Shown piece after piece: positions 43,184 to 55,223 of a stretch of DNA of 64,000 nt; within the stretch, counting starts at the first letter, position 1; each line of letters opens with the position of its first letter. The stretch lies in contig CP136064.1 in NCBI GenBank assembly GCA_032622095.1, positions 277,473,614-277,537,613 of the forward strand. Reading direction: 5' to 3'. Made by a program: the position numbers and the translations under genes. The DNA is from Siphonodentalium dalli. Taxonomy: Eukaryota; Mollusca; Scaphopoda; Gadilida; Siphonodentaliidae. Under the pieces are notes generated by a model. It did not search any database. It was not told where the DNA came from and saw only the letters and a program-made list of their open reading frames with translations.

Positions 43184-43855
43184 CTTCCGAGAGCGTCAGT
43201 AGCACACGATTCTCCAATAATGACATCTGACAAAGTACTACCGGAGTGTTTCACATCACTTTAAAACATATGTATCTTGTGCCAATACGGGGCATATAAC
43301 GTTCAATGACAATCAAGATGGTTTGATTATTTATTAACATATAGTTCATAGAAATATCTTCTTCGTCATAGGCATTCTCCTAGGTGGGTTCGTCTTCTTG
43401 TCGTCTACGTGAATCGTGAGCTGCTCGCGTCTTCATAAGTTGAGGGCGTCTTCCTGTCGTCTGCGGGGATGATATCCAGTTGAGTTCGTCGTCCTGTCGT
43501 CTGCTGCGCTTCTTCGTTGATGCATCGGGATTGCGTTTGTTAGAAATACAAGATTGTAATGTTTACCTTGTATTCCTATCCATGTTTCCGGCTGGAGATC
43601 CTAGCTGCCTTCTTAGCATATCTGCGTCGGTCGTACGGGACCCAGTGTCGGCGGGAGGAAGTCCCAGAGCTTGATGATTTCTCTATGAAAATCCGGGTAT
43701 CTTTATAGTTCTTCTTGTCGTGTCCTGCCTGAAGCATTTTACACGGCTCACCATGGGGTGATCAGGCGAACGTCATTCTTCTGTGTCGCCTTTGGTTCTC
43801 ATCTGGTCAGCTCGCCGCTTTAAGTTCCAATGGACATCTTCTCGGTAATACCTAT
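43184..43855. other. No gene; imperfect CTTCNTGTCGTCTGC repeats
   Basis: CGTCTTCTTGTCGTCTACG, CGTCTTCCTGTCGTCTGCG and CGTCGTCCTGTCGTCTGCTG at 43391, 43447 and 43487. Otherwise nothing recognised. Confidence 0.4.
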
Positions 43856-44034
43856 TATTTTCTTACATTTTTTAACAATTTTTATAATATTTTTCTACAT
43901 TCTTTGACAATTTTATCATTTTTAATATGTGTTAAGCCAATGCATTCTCTTATATATGCGAGGCGACCTATGGTCGACTCGCATATATAAGAGAATGCAT
44001 TGGCACAGGGCCGTTCTGTTGGGTAAAGGATTAA
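43856..44034. mobile_element. TTAA element copy 4, left-truncated
   Basis: Starts within the AT-rich centre (CTACATTCTTTGACAATTTT), keeps the second palindrome (43936-44005) and the right TIR, TTAA at 44031-44034. Block B counterpart of the right part of 6148-6521. Confidence 0.8.
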
Positions 44035-44397
44035 CTGCCCCTCAATTACTACTTAATTGGATTCGTGAGTAAAACATATTTGATTCGAGTCCAGGAACTC
44101 ACCTATCAAAGCTCAGAGTTATTAGATATCGATTTTTGAAATCTATTATTTTTCACCATCGAGACTTATGGCCCAGAAAAAATTCAACGAGCCGACGGTT
44201 TCGGACCAAATTTCGGTTGAAGATGGATAACTCTAAAATCAAGAGGCTTTGAGTTGATAATAAGGCCAAATTTCGTCGAACAACATGTTGAAAAATAACA
44301 CGTTTCGGGAAATTTCTGGCTAATTATAGTTGACAGTGGTTAGCATTATTTTTTGGCAATTAATCGATTCTGATAACTGGAGCGGCATTTCTAAAAC

Positions 44398-44428
<31 letters not shown>

Positions 44429-44490
44429 GGTGTTGGTGTTGTTGGAATCTGATTATATGGGGACCATCGAATCGGATCGAGTACCTTTAA
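44035..44490. mobile_element. TTAA MITE, long-loop form, block B
   Basis: Counterpart of 6522-6956, ending GATCGAGTACC then TTAA at 44487-44490. The (GTT)n tract at 44399-44450 is longer and includes GGT units. Confidence 0.65.
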
Positions 44491-45092
44491 TGTGGCAATG
44501 TGCATGCAGCCCAATATGCGCTTACCAACCAGTCTCGACCTATCAGGTCGCCAACACCGTTCATGGAGTAAATGAGTGTAATTTGCACTCACCCATGGCT
44601 TAAATTTATTCAATTGTCGCATACATTCTGTTGAGTATAATATGAGATGACCAGTGCCATAAATGGCCGGACTTAGTTTACAGTATACGGCAGAATAGCA
44701 CATACTATAATTTAGGCGATGTGTGTATGGACAGTGGGATTTGGTAACATTTTTCAACAGTTGCAAATGTCATGCCTGACACAACATTAGTTGAAAATTT
44801 TATACCACACATAGGTTGAAATTTTCTTATTTATTTAATTTTCCAACAAGTAATCATTGGGAATTTTTTTGTACCATATCTTTCAACTTTTGCTCAAAAT
44901 TTTGGAATTGAATTGAAATGGTCATAAGCTGGAATTTTTCCACTGACCTTCGATGGGTGTCAGGTTGGAAATTTCTAACAGTTAGAAACTTTGAAGTACC
45001 AGGTTATTAGTTGGAAAATTCTAACCCATTCAACTGGGTGCCAATAGTATTTAGCCACGTCCCTGGAATCCTGGATGTGTGTTTACTTACAG

Positions 45093-45288
45093 TTGCCACG
45101 CCTGCCGGTTGGATGTTTTCTTCAATGACTCAAGCAGCGACCGTTAGAGTTACTAGTGTGCAAATAGAAGAAACGAGCTCGCCCGTCATCGTATCGACCA
45201 TGGTTATCACGAGCACCGAAATCTAGTGACGTCATCACTGCCTGGACAAACTGATTCAATCTGTAGACAGTCACTGGAGTCGAGTCAG
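45093..45288 (+). pseudogene. Broken counterpart of exon 7545-7763
   Basis: Acceptor GTTTACTTACAG| is kept. Relative to block A a 10-bp deletion turns ATC AAG ACG into ATC TAG, an immediate stop (45224-45226), and the donor CAG|GTATGTGG has become CAG|TTATTTGG. Either change alone would disable the exon. I count three other substitutions before the deletion. Confidence 0.8.
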
Positions 45289-45338
45289 GTCAACTGACAG
45301 TTATTTGGTTAACATTAATTTTGAATTACTTATCTCCT

Positions 45339-45900
45339 CCATGACCGGGGGGGGGTCGGAAAAAAAATTCAGGCACGTATGGCATTTTTTCCCTTTCGAT
45401 CATTTTTTGTACCCACCCACCCCAACCGCCAAATTTTTTTCCGTTTTCGGCAGTTTTTTCCGACCATTTTTTGACACCCACCCCCCTTTTAACACTAAAA
45501 CAGAGATTTGCGGGGGGAAATTCACTGTAAACAGCTGTATATGAATTTCTGTGCATACTATTTATCATGGATGTTAACATGGACTTGTAAATAGGAATGA
45601 GTCATTTTGAGGTCATTCGGCCAAAAAAACATGGCTGCCAGCGGCCATCTTGGATTTCAAAATTTGCAACAAAATACAACACGATAACTGCCTGCAGTCA
45701 GTTTACCAGTTAGAATTACATTATTTCTCTCATTCAAAGTGGTTTTGAAGCCCAACTCATTGCCAAAACACTAAAAAAACAAGCAGGAAAATGTTTTTTT
45801 AGTTGCGGAAAAAATTGCTTGTTGGTGGCTTTGACCACCCACCCACCCCTGACATACGTGCCGGAATTCTTTTTCACCCCCCCCCCCCCCCCGCCATGAC
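45339..45900. mobile_element. G-rich TIR element, block B copy
   Basis: CCATGAC at 45339-45345 and 45894-45900; otherwise as 7802-8367. Confidence 0.7.
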
Positions 45901-45930
45901 TGGAGCTTTCTTAAATTTTGAGAAAACCCT

Positions 45931-46050
45931 GTGCCAATGCATTCTCTTATGTAATGCGAAGCTCCCTATATGGGAGACTCTCATACATAACAGAATGCAT
46001 TGGCACATGATATTTAATGCTGCACCAGCGCGGCTCCCGTCATGAAAGGG
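45931..46050. mobile_element. Hairpin plus TTAA terminus, block B copy
   Basis: Counterpart of 8398-8516; ends CATGAAAGGGTTAA. Confidence 0.55.
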
Positions 46051-46313
46051 TTAAAGATGGTCTATCTCTTCCAATAACAAGTTTCATAGTGTTCATTGCG
46101 TATAAAATAATAGATATGAAGCGAAGACCACTGACCTGAAACGCTTCTATCAATTCGTTATTTGCGTCTCAATAGAAACTCTTGGGACAGAGCGGGACAT
46201 ATGTTACAGAAGTTTATAGAATCGTTTTTATTTCTAATGGTTGTCTGCATCCCAGTAATAACCCTTGTGACAGAGCGGGACATGTGTTACAAAAGCCTAC
46301 ATAATCGTTTTTA

Positions 46314-48450
46314 TTAGTGTGGTGTTTCTAGCTTTTGGTTTTTTGATATCGCATGGTCGATCGATAATTCACTGGGTGATTGTACATTCGGCAAACCTCG
46401 TCAGATTCCGTCACCGTTTCATCGTACCGATAATTACGATAGTACAACTAAGATTGGCACATGTGTTTACGTCACCGGTGTAATTGTGGGGACATGCTTC
46501 TATTATGAAGGTTTGCTATCCCGAAGGTCCGCTATTCCGAAGGTTCTCTATTCCGAAGGATTTTGTTATTTTTAGGTTAATTCTATATTTTAAAGTATTG
46601 AGACTAATTTGAGAGGGTTCATTTTCACAAAGATTCTTTATATGGAGTGTGCGCTCACATCCGAACTGATCATGCGCACACCGATACAGATACAGGAGGA
46701 AATAACTTAACTTAGAACATTAAATGTGATTTTGTTTTGTTTTCGCTGGTTTTCTTGAGATTTTATGTCATTACGTGGGCCCATACCTTTGAATTCTTGT
46801 CATATACTATGAATGTTGTGGTATATATGGACCCTCCCGCATTGGGACATGACATAGGTTCAGTTGACTTAAGTGGTGTTCTGTGTGTGCTCCAATTTGG
46901 AGTTCAATATTTTAAGGGCCAAGTTTAGAATTTTATGGGTCCATACCTTTGAACTCTGGGCATATAATATGAATATTGGGGGGCATGTCTCTATTCCGAA
47001 GGTTCACTATCCCGAAGGTCCACTATTCCGAAATTTCTCTGAATGTTCGCTATTCAGAAGGTTCACCAATCCGAAGGTTCGTTATTCCGAAGGTTCTGTG
47101 TTCCAAAGATTTTTTTTATTTTAAGGTTAATTCTATATTCTAAAGTAACGAGAGGGTTCATTATCACGAAGATTCTTTTTATGAAGGAAATAACGTAAAA
47201 CATTAAATGTGATTTTGTTTTGTTTTCGAGGGTTTTCTTGAGTTTAATGTCATTACGTATGACCTTATTTCTCATTACATATTCACGCCAAGGAGCCCAC
47301 ACAATTGCTATGTTACGATGCGATTTAATGTGATTATGTGTGACCTAATATCTCAATAATCTGAGGCAAGAGTACGCCTGCTAAAGGCGAATTATAACAG
47401 TTGGGGGTATAACGCTCAATAAATACTGGAGGCTATAACAAACTGCGCAGTAGAATATCGCTGAATGGACGAGTATGAGATGAGCCTAAATGCAATTGTG
47501 ACTTTGTTTAAAGGCCCACTTAATTTTCGAGTCATTAATTTTTTATAGTATATACGGTTTTAATAACAATTTATGCCATAAAATTTGAATAAACTACTAT
47601 AATTCATCACCATTTGAAAGGCAGAATACTTCTATCTCCTAGTTTGAAACACCTTCAAAATACCGCGTCGTATATCTAGCAATTAGCAACCAACATGTCC
47701 TCCTCGGCTTTCCATAGATTTCAACGTAATTTGATACGTATGGGTATTTGTGTCCGGGAAGTGTTTTGGACGGGTCAAATCGTGACCCCGACCTGACCTT
47801 GACCTTTAAAACTGTCAATGCAAGGTCAATTTGGGTAAAACGGACAAATTTCGGCGAAATTTGATACCTAGGGATACTTTGGTCCGAGGAGAGTTTTGAA
47901 CGGGTCAAATCGTGACCTCGGTCTGACCTTGACCTTCAATATGGCCAATCAAAGGTCAACTCGGATAAAACGGATAGATTTCGACGAAATTTGATACCTA
48001 TGGGTACTTTTGTCGGGGGGGGGGTGTTTTGTACGGGTCAAATCATGATGTTCATTAAAGGTCAAGTTGGGTAAAACGGACGGATTTCGACGAAATTTGA
48101 TACCTATGGGTACTTTTCTACGGGTGGGGGTGTTTTGGACTGGACAAATCATGACCCTGACCTGACCTTGACTTTCGAAATAGTCAATTGAAGGTCAAAT
48201 CGCACCTTTCACCGGAAAGCAGATGGGAAACAGCCCGGGTGAAGTCGGGCCTATCAGCTTGTGTAATAAAGAAGACAGTTTGATGAAAGTAATGCATGAC
48301 ACGAGAAACTGGAAAACTTGAAATATGGAAGTACGCAAATTTCCCGCATAAAATTTGAAAGCTAGTTTATAGAATAATTGTATTATTATTTATATTTATG
48401 GCTAATAATACGATCTTGGTGGCGTTACCATTTCTGATTATGGTTTTCTT
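46314..48450. repeat. Block-B-specific segment with two TTCCGAAGG arrays and Helitron pieces
   Basis: Absent from block A, where 8776 continues directly into the half hairpin. 46499-46740 and 46985-47290 are two copies of the family also at 20281: short arrays of CTATTCCGAAGGTTC and then GTTAATTCTATATT, GAGGGTTCA, AAATGTGATTTTGTTTTGTT. Between them TGGGCCCATACCTTTGAA (46776) and TGGGTCCATACCTTTGAA (46936) are repeated. No gene. Confidence 0.65.
47650..48260 (+). mobile_element. Helitron-like element relic with 3' hairpin
   Basis: Four 120-130 bp units: CGAAATTTGATACCTATGGG, a GGGTCAAATCGTGACC-like block, CTGACCTTGACCTT, and GGTCAA(C/T)T(T/C)GGGTAAAACGG. They end at GCCCGGGTGAAGTCGGGC (48233-48250), a hairpin like that next to the CTAG end of the 49636-50376 element. 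The terminal CTRR is not clear here. Confidence 0.55.
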
Positions 48451-49921
48451 GTTTATATATGCGAGGCAACATATGGTCGACTCGCATATATCAGAGAATG
48501 CATTGGCACAGGGTCATTAATGTTGCACCAGCGCAGCTCCCGCCATGAAAGGGTTAAGATAATAGAGAGCTTGAGTGGTAGGTCTTGTAGACGACGTTTT
48601 CATACCACTCAACAAAATGGCAGCCAATTAGAAGCCCCGTGTTGCATTTGACTGATGTTAGCCATGGCTGTTTTCCATATGAGTTTAAACAGTTGTCTTG
48701 AGAGAAAAACCGGAGAACCAAAGCACCACAATGCGCGATATAGTTCTTTGGTTCTAGTGGGACTTTCCAAAACTTAATGAACGAAATGACACAAACTGTG
48801 TCATATATTGTGTGTGCTTGATCAGGGCTCCGTTCACTTGGTAAATATATATATACTAGAAGGTGACCCGACTTCGTCCGGGCTTTGACCTTGAATTGTC
48901 CATTTTGAAGATCAAGGTCAAGTGGGTCACGATTTGACCAGTCCAAAACACTGCCCGGACAAAAGTACCCGACAAACGTGCCCGTCGAAATCCATCCGGT
49001 TTTACCCGATTTGACCTTGAATTTATTATTTTGAAGGTCAAGGTCAGGTCGGGGTCACTATTTGACCCGTCCAAAACACTCAGTTGACAAAAGTACGCTC
49101 ATGTATCAAATTTCGTCGAAATCCCACCAAAATTGGCGATTCTAGTTTATAGAATAATTGTATTATTATTTATATTTATGGCTAATAATACGATCTTGGT
49201 GGCGTTACCATTTCTGATTATGGTTTTCTTGTTTATATATGCGAGGCAACATATGGTCGACTCGCATATATCAGAGAATGCATTGGCACAGGGTCATTAA
49301 TGTTGCACCAGCGCAGCTCCCGCCATGAAAGGGTTAAGATAATAGAGAGCTTGAGTGGTAGGTCTTGTAGACGACGTTTTCATACCACTCAACAAAATGG
49401 CAGCCAATTAGAAGCCCCGTGTTGCATTTGACTGATGTTAGCCATGGCTGTTTTCCATATGAGTTTAAACAGTTGTCTTGAGAGAAAAACCGGAGAACCA
49501 AAGCACCACAATGCGCGATATAGTTCTTTGGTTCTAGTGGGACTTTCCAAAACTTAATGAACGAAATGACACAAACTGTGTCATATATTGTGTGTGCTTG
49601 ATCAGGGCTCCGTTCACTTGGTAAATATATATATACTAGAAGGTGACCCGACTTCGTCCGGGCTTTGACCTTGAATTGTCCATTTTGAAGATCAAGGTCA
49701 AGTGGGTCACGATTTGACCAGTCCAAAACACTGCCCGGACAAAAGTACCCGACAAACGTGCCCGTCGAAATCCATCCGGTTTTACCCGATTTGACCTTGA
49801 ATTTATTATTTTGAAGGTCAAGGTCAGGTCGGGGTCACTATTTGACCCGTCCAAAACACTCAGTTGACAAAAGTACGCTCATGTATCAAATTTCGTCGAA
49901 ATCCCACCAAAATTGGCGATT
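48362..49921. repeat. Perfect 780-bp tandem duplication
   Basis: 48362-49141 and 49142-49921 appear identical base for base on line-by-line reading. The unit runs from CTAGTTTATAGAATAATTG to AAATTGGCGATT. It spans the half hairpin, intron-like sequence and 286 bp of the Helitron 3' end. Two minus-strand frames of 130 and 72 codons therefore appear twice; they are not genes. Confidence 0.95.
48856..49141 (-). mobile_element. Truncated Helitron-like 3' end, copied by tandem duplication
   Basis: Identical to 49636-49921; cut by the duplication junction. Confidence 0.8.
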
Positions 49922-50376
49922 TGACCTTGAATTGACCCGATTTCAAGGTCACGTCGCACGGGCAAATGAATATGCTTATGAGACTCCTCATACGAATGTA
50001 CCCCCGCATACCAAGTTTCATTGAAATCCCGTAATATTTGGGCATTTGACCTTGAAATGACCCGATTTCAAGGTCAAGGTCACGTCACACGGACAAATTA
50101 ATAGGTTTATGCCACTCCCCGACCGAAGATACCCACACATACCAAGTTTCATTGAAATCCCGTGATATTCGGACGTTTGACCTTGAAATGACCCGATTTC
50201 AAGGTCAAGGTGACGTCGCACGGACAAATTAATAGGCCCATGCCACCCGCCGGCCGAAAATACCCCCACATACCAAGTTTCATCGAAATCGGCTCGGCCG
50301 TTTTCGAGTTCATCGCGAACACACAGACACACAGACACACACACACACAAACAGATCTTCCAAAATATATAATAGA
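49636..50376 (-). mobile_element. Complete non-autonomous Helitron-like element, 741 bp
   Basis: On the minus strand it begins TCTATTATATATTTTGG and ends GCCCGGACGAAGTCGGGTCA then CCTTCTAG: a 5' TC, a GC-rich hairpin about 10 bases before a 3' CTAG. It sits between A and T (AAAGCA | ... | TATATA). The paralogue at 9180-9190 has the same flanks joined with no element. TC...CTRR, 3' hairpin, A|T insertion and no TSD are the Helitron signature. Inside are about 124-bp units with GACCTTGAAATGACCCGATT. No Rep/helicase. Confidence 0.9.
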
Positions 50377-50830
50377 TGCTTTATTTCCTCCATTCATGGA
50401 GATATTTAGAGAAGTATACAAATTAATATAAATTATAAGAACATAAACAGGGAACAAACAAAACTCAACATATTTACAGTCATTAACTAAACGATAAACA
50501 TGAGAATTACATACATGAATTCCATTTACAACAATCATACACATAGAAGCATTCATACTAACAGACACACATATAGAACATTGTAGAATTACATGCATGA
50601 CTTCCATTTTCAACAACCAAACTCCCAGAAGCATTCATACTAGCAGACACACACAAAACATTGGCGATTACATGACTTCCCTTTACAACAACCAAACACA
50701 CAGAAGTATTCATACTAACAGACACCCATTCGTTTTATAGACAGAGACAGACGACCAGAATGGCAATGCAACGTTATCGTGTAATGGATTGAACACTATG
50801 GTCGAATATCTAACTGTCTCTCCACGACAG
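50377..50830 (-). mobile_element. LINE 3' end fragment, block B copy
   Basis: Counterpart of 9183-9640, starting GCTTTATTTCCTCCATTCAT. Confidence 0.6.
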
Positions 50831-51193
50831 GCTAAATATCATGTGTTATTATAAGGTTATATGAGTTATGTATAGTATTATGCCATTACTAACTTATAGT
50901 ATTAATTATTTAAATACAATTCAAACAGAGCGGCAATGATATTCTTCCCATAGTTTGCATGTGCACTTTATTATGAAATTTGCGTTGATATCTTCGACAT
51001 AATAGGCAATTTCTTCAAAATTTTACGTCAAGAAGCAATGCTCAGATCCTTTTCACCGCAATATTCTGCTCATCTTTGTGATTACTCTGATCCTCTTCGG
51101 CAATACTCTGCCCAACTTCGGCAATACTCTTTTCCTCTGTTACGCTGCTCTTCGTCAATATTTTGCTCCTTACAGTGGTCGTAACACCGACAG

Positions 51194-51459
51194 TTCCTGA
51201 ACCAATCAAAGTCGTTTCTCACAAGAACCTCCAGCGGAAGATAGCTAAACTGGTTGCGGAACTCGCGGTGGAGAAATCTTCGACGTCATCAGCTGTTAGG
51301 AAACTAACCAGCGCCAATGACCAGCGACCTTCTGCGCAGACAGTAGGTGCATTCGGGATTATCTTAGTGGCTACACCGCTGTTCTTTGTTGTCATTTCTG
51401 ATTTGTTTGTCATCACAAATCACATTAGAAGATGCATCACACGCCAGTCAATTTGGTAA
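51194..51459 (+). CDS. Terminal transmembrane exon, block B copy
   Basis: Follows ACACCGACAG| and stays open to TAA (51457-51459): HKNLQRKIAKLVAELAVEKS, SSAVRKLTSANDQRPSAQTV, GAFGIILVATPLFFVVISDL. It has two more residues (Val-Ile) in the helix than block A through a 6-bp difference and only conservative replacements in the linker (for example LKMSK to RKIAK). Its upstream exon partner (45093) is dead, so expression as the same gene is doubtful; it may still be spliced to other exons. Confidence 0.45.
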
Positions 51460-51496
51460 ACTTTGGACTGAATGCTTTATAGATACACTAGCTGAA
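51450..51496. repeat. Left target-site duplication of RT-less element copy 2
   Basis: Counterpart of 10218-10264 with one change (TAGATACAC for TAGTTACAC). Confidence 0.8.
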
Positions 51497-53111
51497 CTAG
51501 ATACAAAGGCGGTGTTTGTTTATGTTGGCACAAATGGTATGCTACAATATATAGACAGCAATGTCTATCGTATATGTGGCATTCAAATGCAAATTTCTCG
51601 GCGCAACTTCTTATACGTTTTTCAAGTGTATCTCCCATCCACAAATTATTCTGTTTAATTTTACAGAGAGATATACAGAAAATATCAGACCTGATAACCT
51701 TAAATTGTCGACTTGGCAACGTTATTGTTGTTGTTCTAGGTGACTTCAGGAAACCAACGGAAGACTGAAATCGCAGTTTTCAATTAATGCTCAAAGTACA
51801 ATCTTATGTTTCTGCAAATAGCTCCGAAATGTGTGATGTTAACAATTCACATACATGACTGCAGACGGAACATGTGTCACCACAATCTATCACATCATCA
51901 TACATTATGTCGATTCAGGGATCTCTATTCCCAAATTGGCATGGAAGAAACGCACGCGGCAGAGGTACACGCCGTAAATGAAACTTCATGTAAATAAAAT
52001 GTTATGACTGAACCTTCTTTTAGTCGCTTCCTAAGAATCCTGGAATCCCTTCACATTTCTAACTTGTGGCGTTTGTGTCGGAAATTTCTCAAAAACAAAA
52101 CCGCATATTACACAGTAGCTCGGGTTATTGAAGCATCGGGGTCCATCGAAGCAGGACTATTCCCGGTATGTGGGAATTCATACACCGACAAAATTATGCA
52201 CATACTTATTGAGTGCCACGCTCTGGTTAACATACACAATGAATTGTTGTATGCAATGGTTGACCAATATGGATTGCAATTATTTATCTCTGTCTACGCG
52301 TATATCAAATATTATTATCCATCCCTTAACTAACACCATTTCCGATTGGGCAAAAGCCGCCACGTGATAGTCCTGGAAAAAGTCATATTGGACTCCCGAC
52401 TGTACAATATCACTTTTTATTGGGACTCTGTGACGTCACGAATTAACTTTATTGCAAAATGAATCGGTGAAATATTGTGATGCGCGCGCAACACTGATGG
52501 ATTTTAGCAGACGTTTCACTTCCGCATTGAGTTTTTTTTCCTCACTTCCGTGTTTACTTTTCCAAATCATGCTTTCTGATGATCAATATACAGGCTTTTA
52601 TAGAGAATTAAGTGCCGACAAATACCAAAAATAACCACAAAAGTTTTATTCCCAAAATTTGGATAAACGTACAGATGGATAATAAAAATGTCATTATACA
52701 ATGTTGTCTACAGTGTGAGTTTTTCTTGTACTCGTCCAGGTTGTGGTGAAAAGTCATATTGGACTCGACACTGGCGTGTCTCGTCCAATATGACTTTTCA
52801 CCACAACCTTGACTCGTACAAGAAAAACACATACTGTACACAACATTGTATAATAACTTTATAATGAATAATGAATCGACACGGTGATGTCATCGAAATT
52901 TAAGCAAATAGTGACATCTATTGAATGTCATTTGAAATGATTATGCGAATACACTGCTCGCTTCATTATTATCATCATCATAATCATAATCACCATCGTC
53001 ATCATCGTCATCACCATCGTCATCATTTATATCGTCATTATCAGCATCATCATCATTATCATAATCACAATCGTCATCATCGTCATCACGATCGTCATCA
53101 TTTATATCGTC

Positions 53112-53458
53112 ATTATCAGCAGGGGCGCCGGAAGCATCCAAGGGCAGGGGGGCAGAGCCTACAAAAGGGGCACTTTTCCGCAAAAAAGGGCATTTTCTCC
53201 GCAAACTCGGGAAAATAACCATAAATTCATTGCTGCAAAAATCCCTATTTTAATGGTATTTGTCGGTTTTTATGGCCGTTTTGTGATAAAATTGACAAAA
53301 AATAATATTCCTTGTGAAATTGGTGGTATTTGGACCAAAAAAGTCACATTTTGCTATAAAAACACGAGATTAAACACACAAAAAGAATTTTCTGTCTCCA
53401 GAAAAAGGGCAAGTCCTGCCCCCGCTGGCCCCCCTCTTCCGGCGCCCCTGATTATCAG
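53112..53458. mobile_element. hAT-like non-autonomous element, 331 bp, 8-bp TSD
   Basis: ATTATCAG at 53112-53119 and 53451-53458; element 53120-53450 begins CAGGGGCGCCGGAAG and ends CTTCCGGCGCCCCTG, a perfect 15-bp TIR. CAG...CTG ends and an 8-bp TSD are hAT hallmarks. Copy 1 has a single ATTATCAG (11799-11806). Copy 3 has the same insertion, slightly longer. Confidence 0.95.
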
Positions 53459-53669
53459 CATCATCATCATTATAATAATAATAATACTTATTTTTCATCG
53501 TGATCATCGATCATCACTACCATTAACACCATCGCCATCGTTGATCACACACACATCATCAGCATCATTATCGTCACACTTATCATCACCATCGCCATCA
53601 TCACCACCGTAAACATCATCATCATCATCATCATTTGTACATAAGTGTAGATATATCCAGTGTCTGATA

Positions 53670-54037
53670 TTATAGGTACTCAATCCGATCAGACGATTTT
53701 GGCATCGGGGGTAAAACGGCATATTTGATTCGAGTCGATGAACCCACCCATCAAAGCTCAGAGTGATCAGATGAAGATGGATAACTCTAAAATCAAGTTG
53801 TTATTACTACCACTTGATTGTATAGTTATCAATCTTCATCCGCAAGACCGTCCGTTTGACCACGTGTTTCTGGGCCACTAATTACTGCAGATATCGAGAA
53901 ATAAGAAACTTCAAAAATCGATATATGATCACTCTGAGCTTTGATGGGTGGGCTCATCGACTCAAATCAAATATTTTTTACCCACGAAGACAAAGAATAT
54001 TAACTGAAGAGCGTCTGATCGGATTGAGTACCTTTAA
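53670..54037. mobile_element. TTAA MITE in copy 2
   Basis: Counterpart of 12033-12391; the left TTAA has become TTAT, the right TTAA is at 54034-54037. Confidence 0.8.
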
Positions 54038-54178
54038 CATCTTTACTATAATTCAACATTATTGGTTCATATTTCTGTACATATCAATTATTTGTTACAT
54101 GCTTTATAAATCTTCACAGAATGGAGGAAATAAAGAAATAATAATAATTTGGTAAACTTCGGACTGAATGCTTTATAG

Positions 54179-54635
54179 CCAATAGGATATTGGCTTCCGG
54201 TTAGATTGTTTACAAGTCGTGTATTTTTCTAGTTCGATTACTATCTAATTTTTCTTAAAGATGTAGCTACATATCGACTGTATTGCTCTACAGAATATCA
54301 GCGGATATTCCACTGACCAGAATCATGATCCGAGATGGGACGATCGACGATGGTAATATACATTTTTTGCTACCGACGACTCATCAAAGTTCGAAGCCAA
54401 AGATACTTCTATTGTTTATGTGTGCCGCCATTGTTTGTTTCCCTACCTGCTTGCACTGTTTCGTGAACTGTACTCACCAAATTCCGTATAGTACTAGACC
54501 CTTGACCTTGGGAAAATGTCATGGTTCAGTGAACATAGTACACACAATACATGGACGGTCTTAATGACATGACTCTGAATTACCGGTATGATTGTGTGAC
54601 TGCATATTCTCTGATCAGGCACTCAACTTAACTAA
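54179..54635 (+). promoter_or_regulatory. Putative LINE 5' UTR / internal promoter region
   Basis: It starts at CCAATAGGATATTGGC, itself a palindrome, directly after host sequence. One frame (54283-54564) is open but not recognised. Full-length LINEs usually carry an internal promoter here; no specific motif is identified. Confidence 0.4.
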
Positions 54636-55223
54636 TTGAGCATGGAAGGAATATTCACGGAAACAGATAGGGTTCTCTATGGACCGGACAATAATGTTCC
54701 TGGGTTTCATACAAATGACATCGTGCCATCATATGCGCATGTATGCGAAAATCAGACGCAAGATACTGAAAGCTCATCAGTTCCCTGCCATCGTGATGAT
54801 AACATTAATTGTGATGAAGCAATGGAAAAACTAAACGAGATGGCTTCTATAAATTTGCGGGAACCCATAGACCTCTCTGCTACCTTTGTTAAATTAACAG
54901 AAACGGGGCCCACGACAGTTGATTTCAGCACATATCTCTCATGGGTTCTTCAATATGTTCGGAATACGCCAAAAGGGAATGTTGGCGATGTCCTATTAAA
55001 TGCAACACAGTGGCGTGCTGCAACTCTAAAAGAAATGCGAGCCTCCGTATTCGAGGAAATAATCAAATTGGCAAAATCTGGAAGACTTGACATTAATCTG
55101 AACTCCTCACTCAAGCAGAGGCGAGTCAACCGAGAAATGTCAGCTGACATGGAAACAACTCTTGCGGTGAAATATTCCCACGACATTTATCAAATGATGT
55201 TGTGCATATCTCAGAGTTGTTAA
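54636..55223 (+). pseudogene. LINE ORF1, 5' segment
   Basis: 195 codons, starting MSMEGIFTETDRVLYGPDNN. Polar, with DLSATFVKLTETGPTTVDFS in the middle; ends at a stop just after DIYQMML. The next frame begins 22 bp earlier and continues the same composition, suggesting one ancestral ORF1 cut by a frameshift around 55200. Two adjacent ORFs are the alternative. Confidence 0.6.

Larger units (their letters stand above)
51497..54145 (+). mobile_element. RT-less LINE derivative, copy 2
   Basis: Same structure as 10265-12499: endonuclease scraps (51505-51770), C-terminal remnant (52004-52333), palindrome (52713-52835), CAT tract, TTAA MITE (53670-54037), 3' end GAATGGAGGAAATAAAGAAA. It carries an extra internal CAT/ATC duplication and the hAT-like insertion at 53120. 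Its C-terminal frame is open for 109 codons. Confidence 0.8.

Noticed and set aside
48554-49854. 130- and 72-codon minus-strand frames present twice
   Set aside because: Duplicated exactly by the 780-bp tandem duplication and lying in intron-like and Helitron sequence; no domain.
50018-50634. Cys/Val-rich minus-strand frames
   Set aside because: CA-repeat and Helitron/LINE 3' sequence; the same happens at 60-545.
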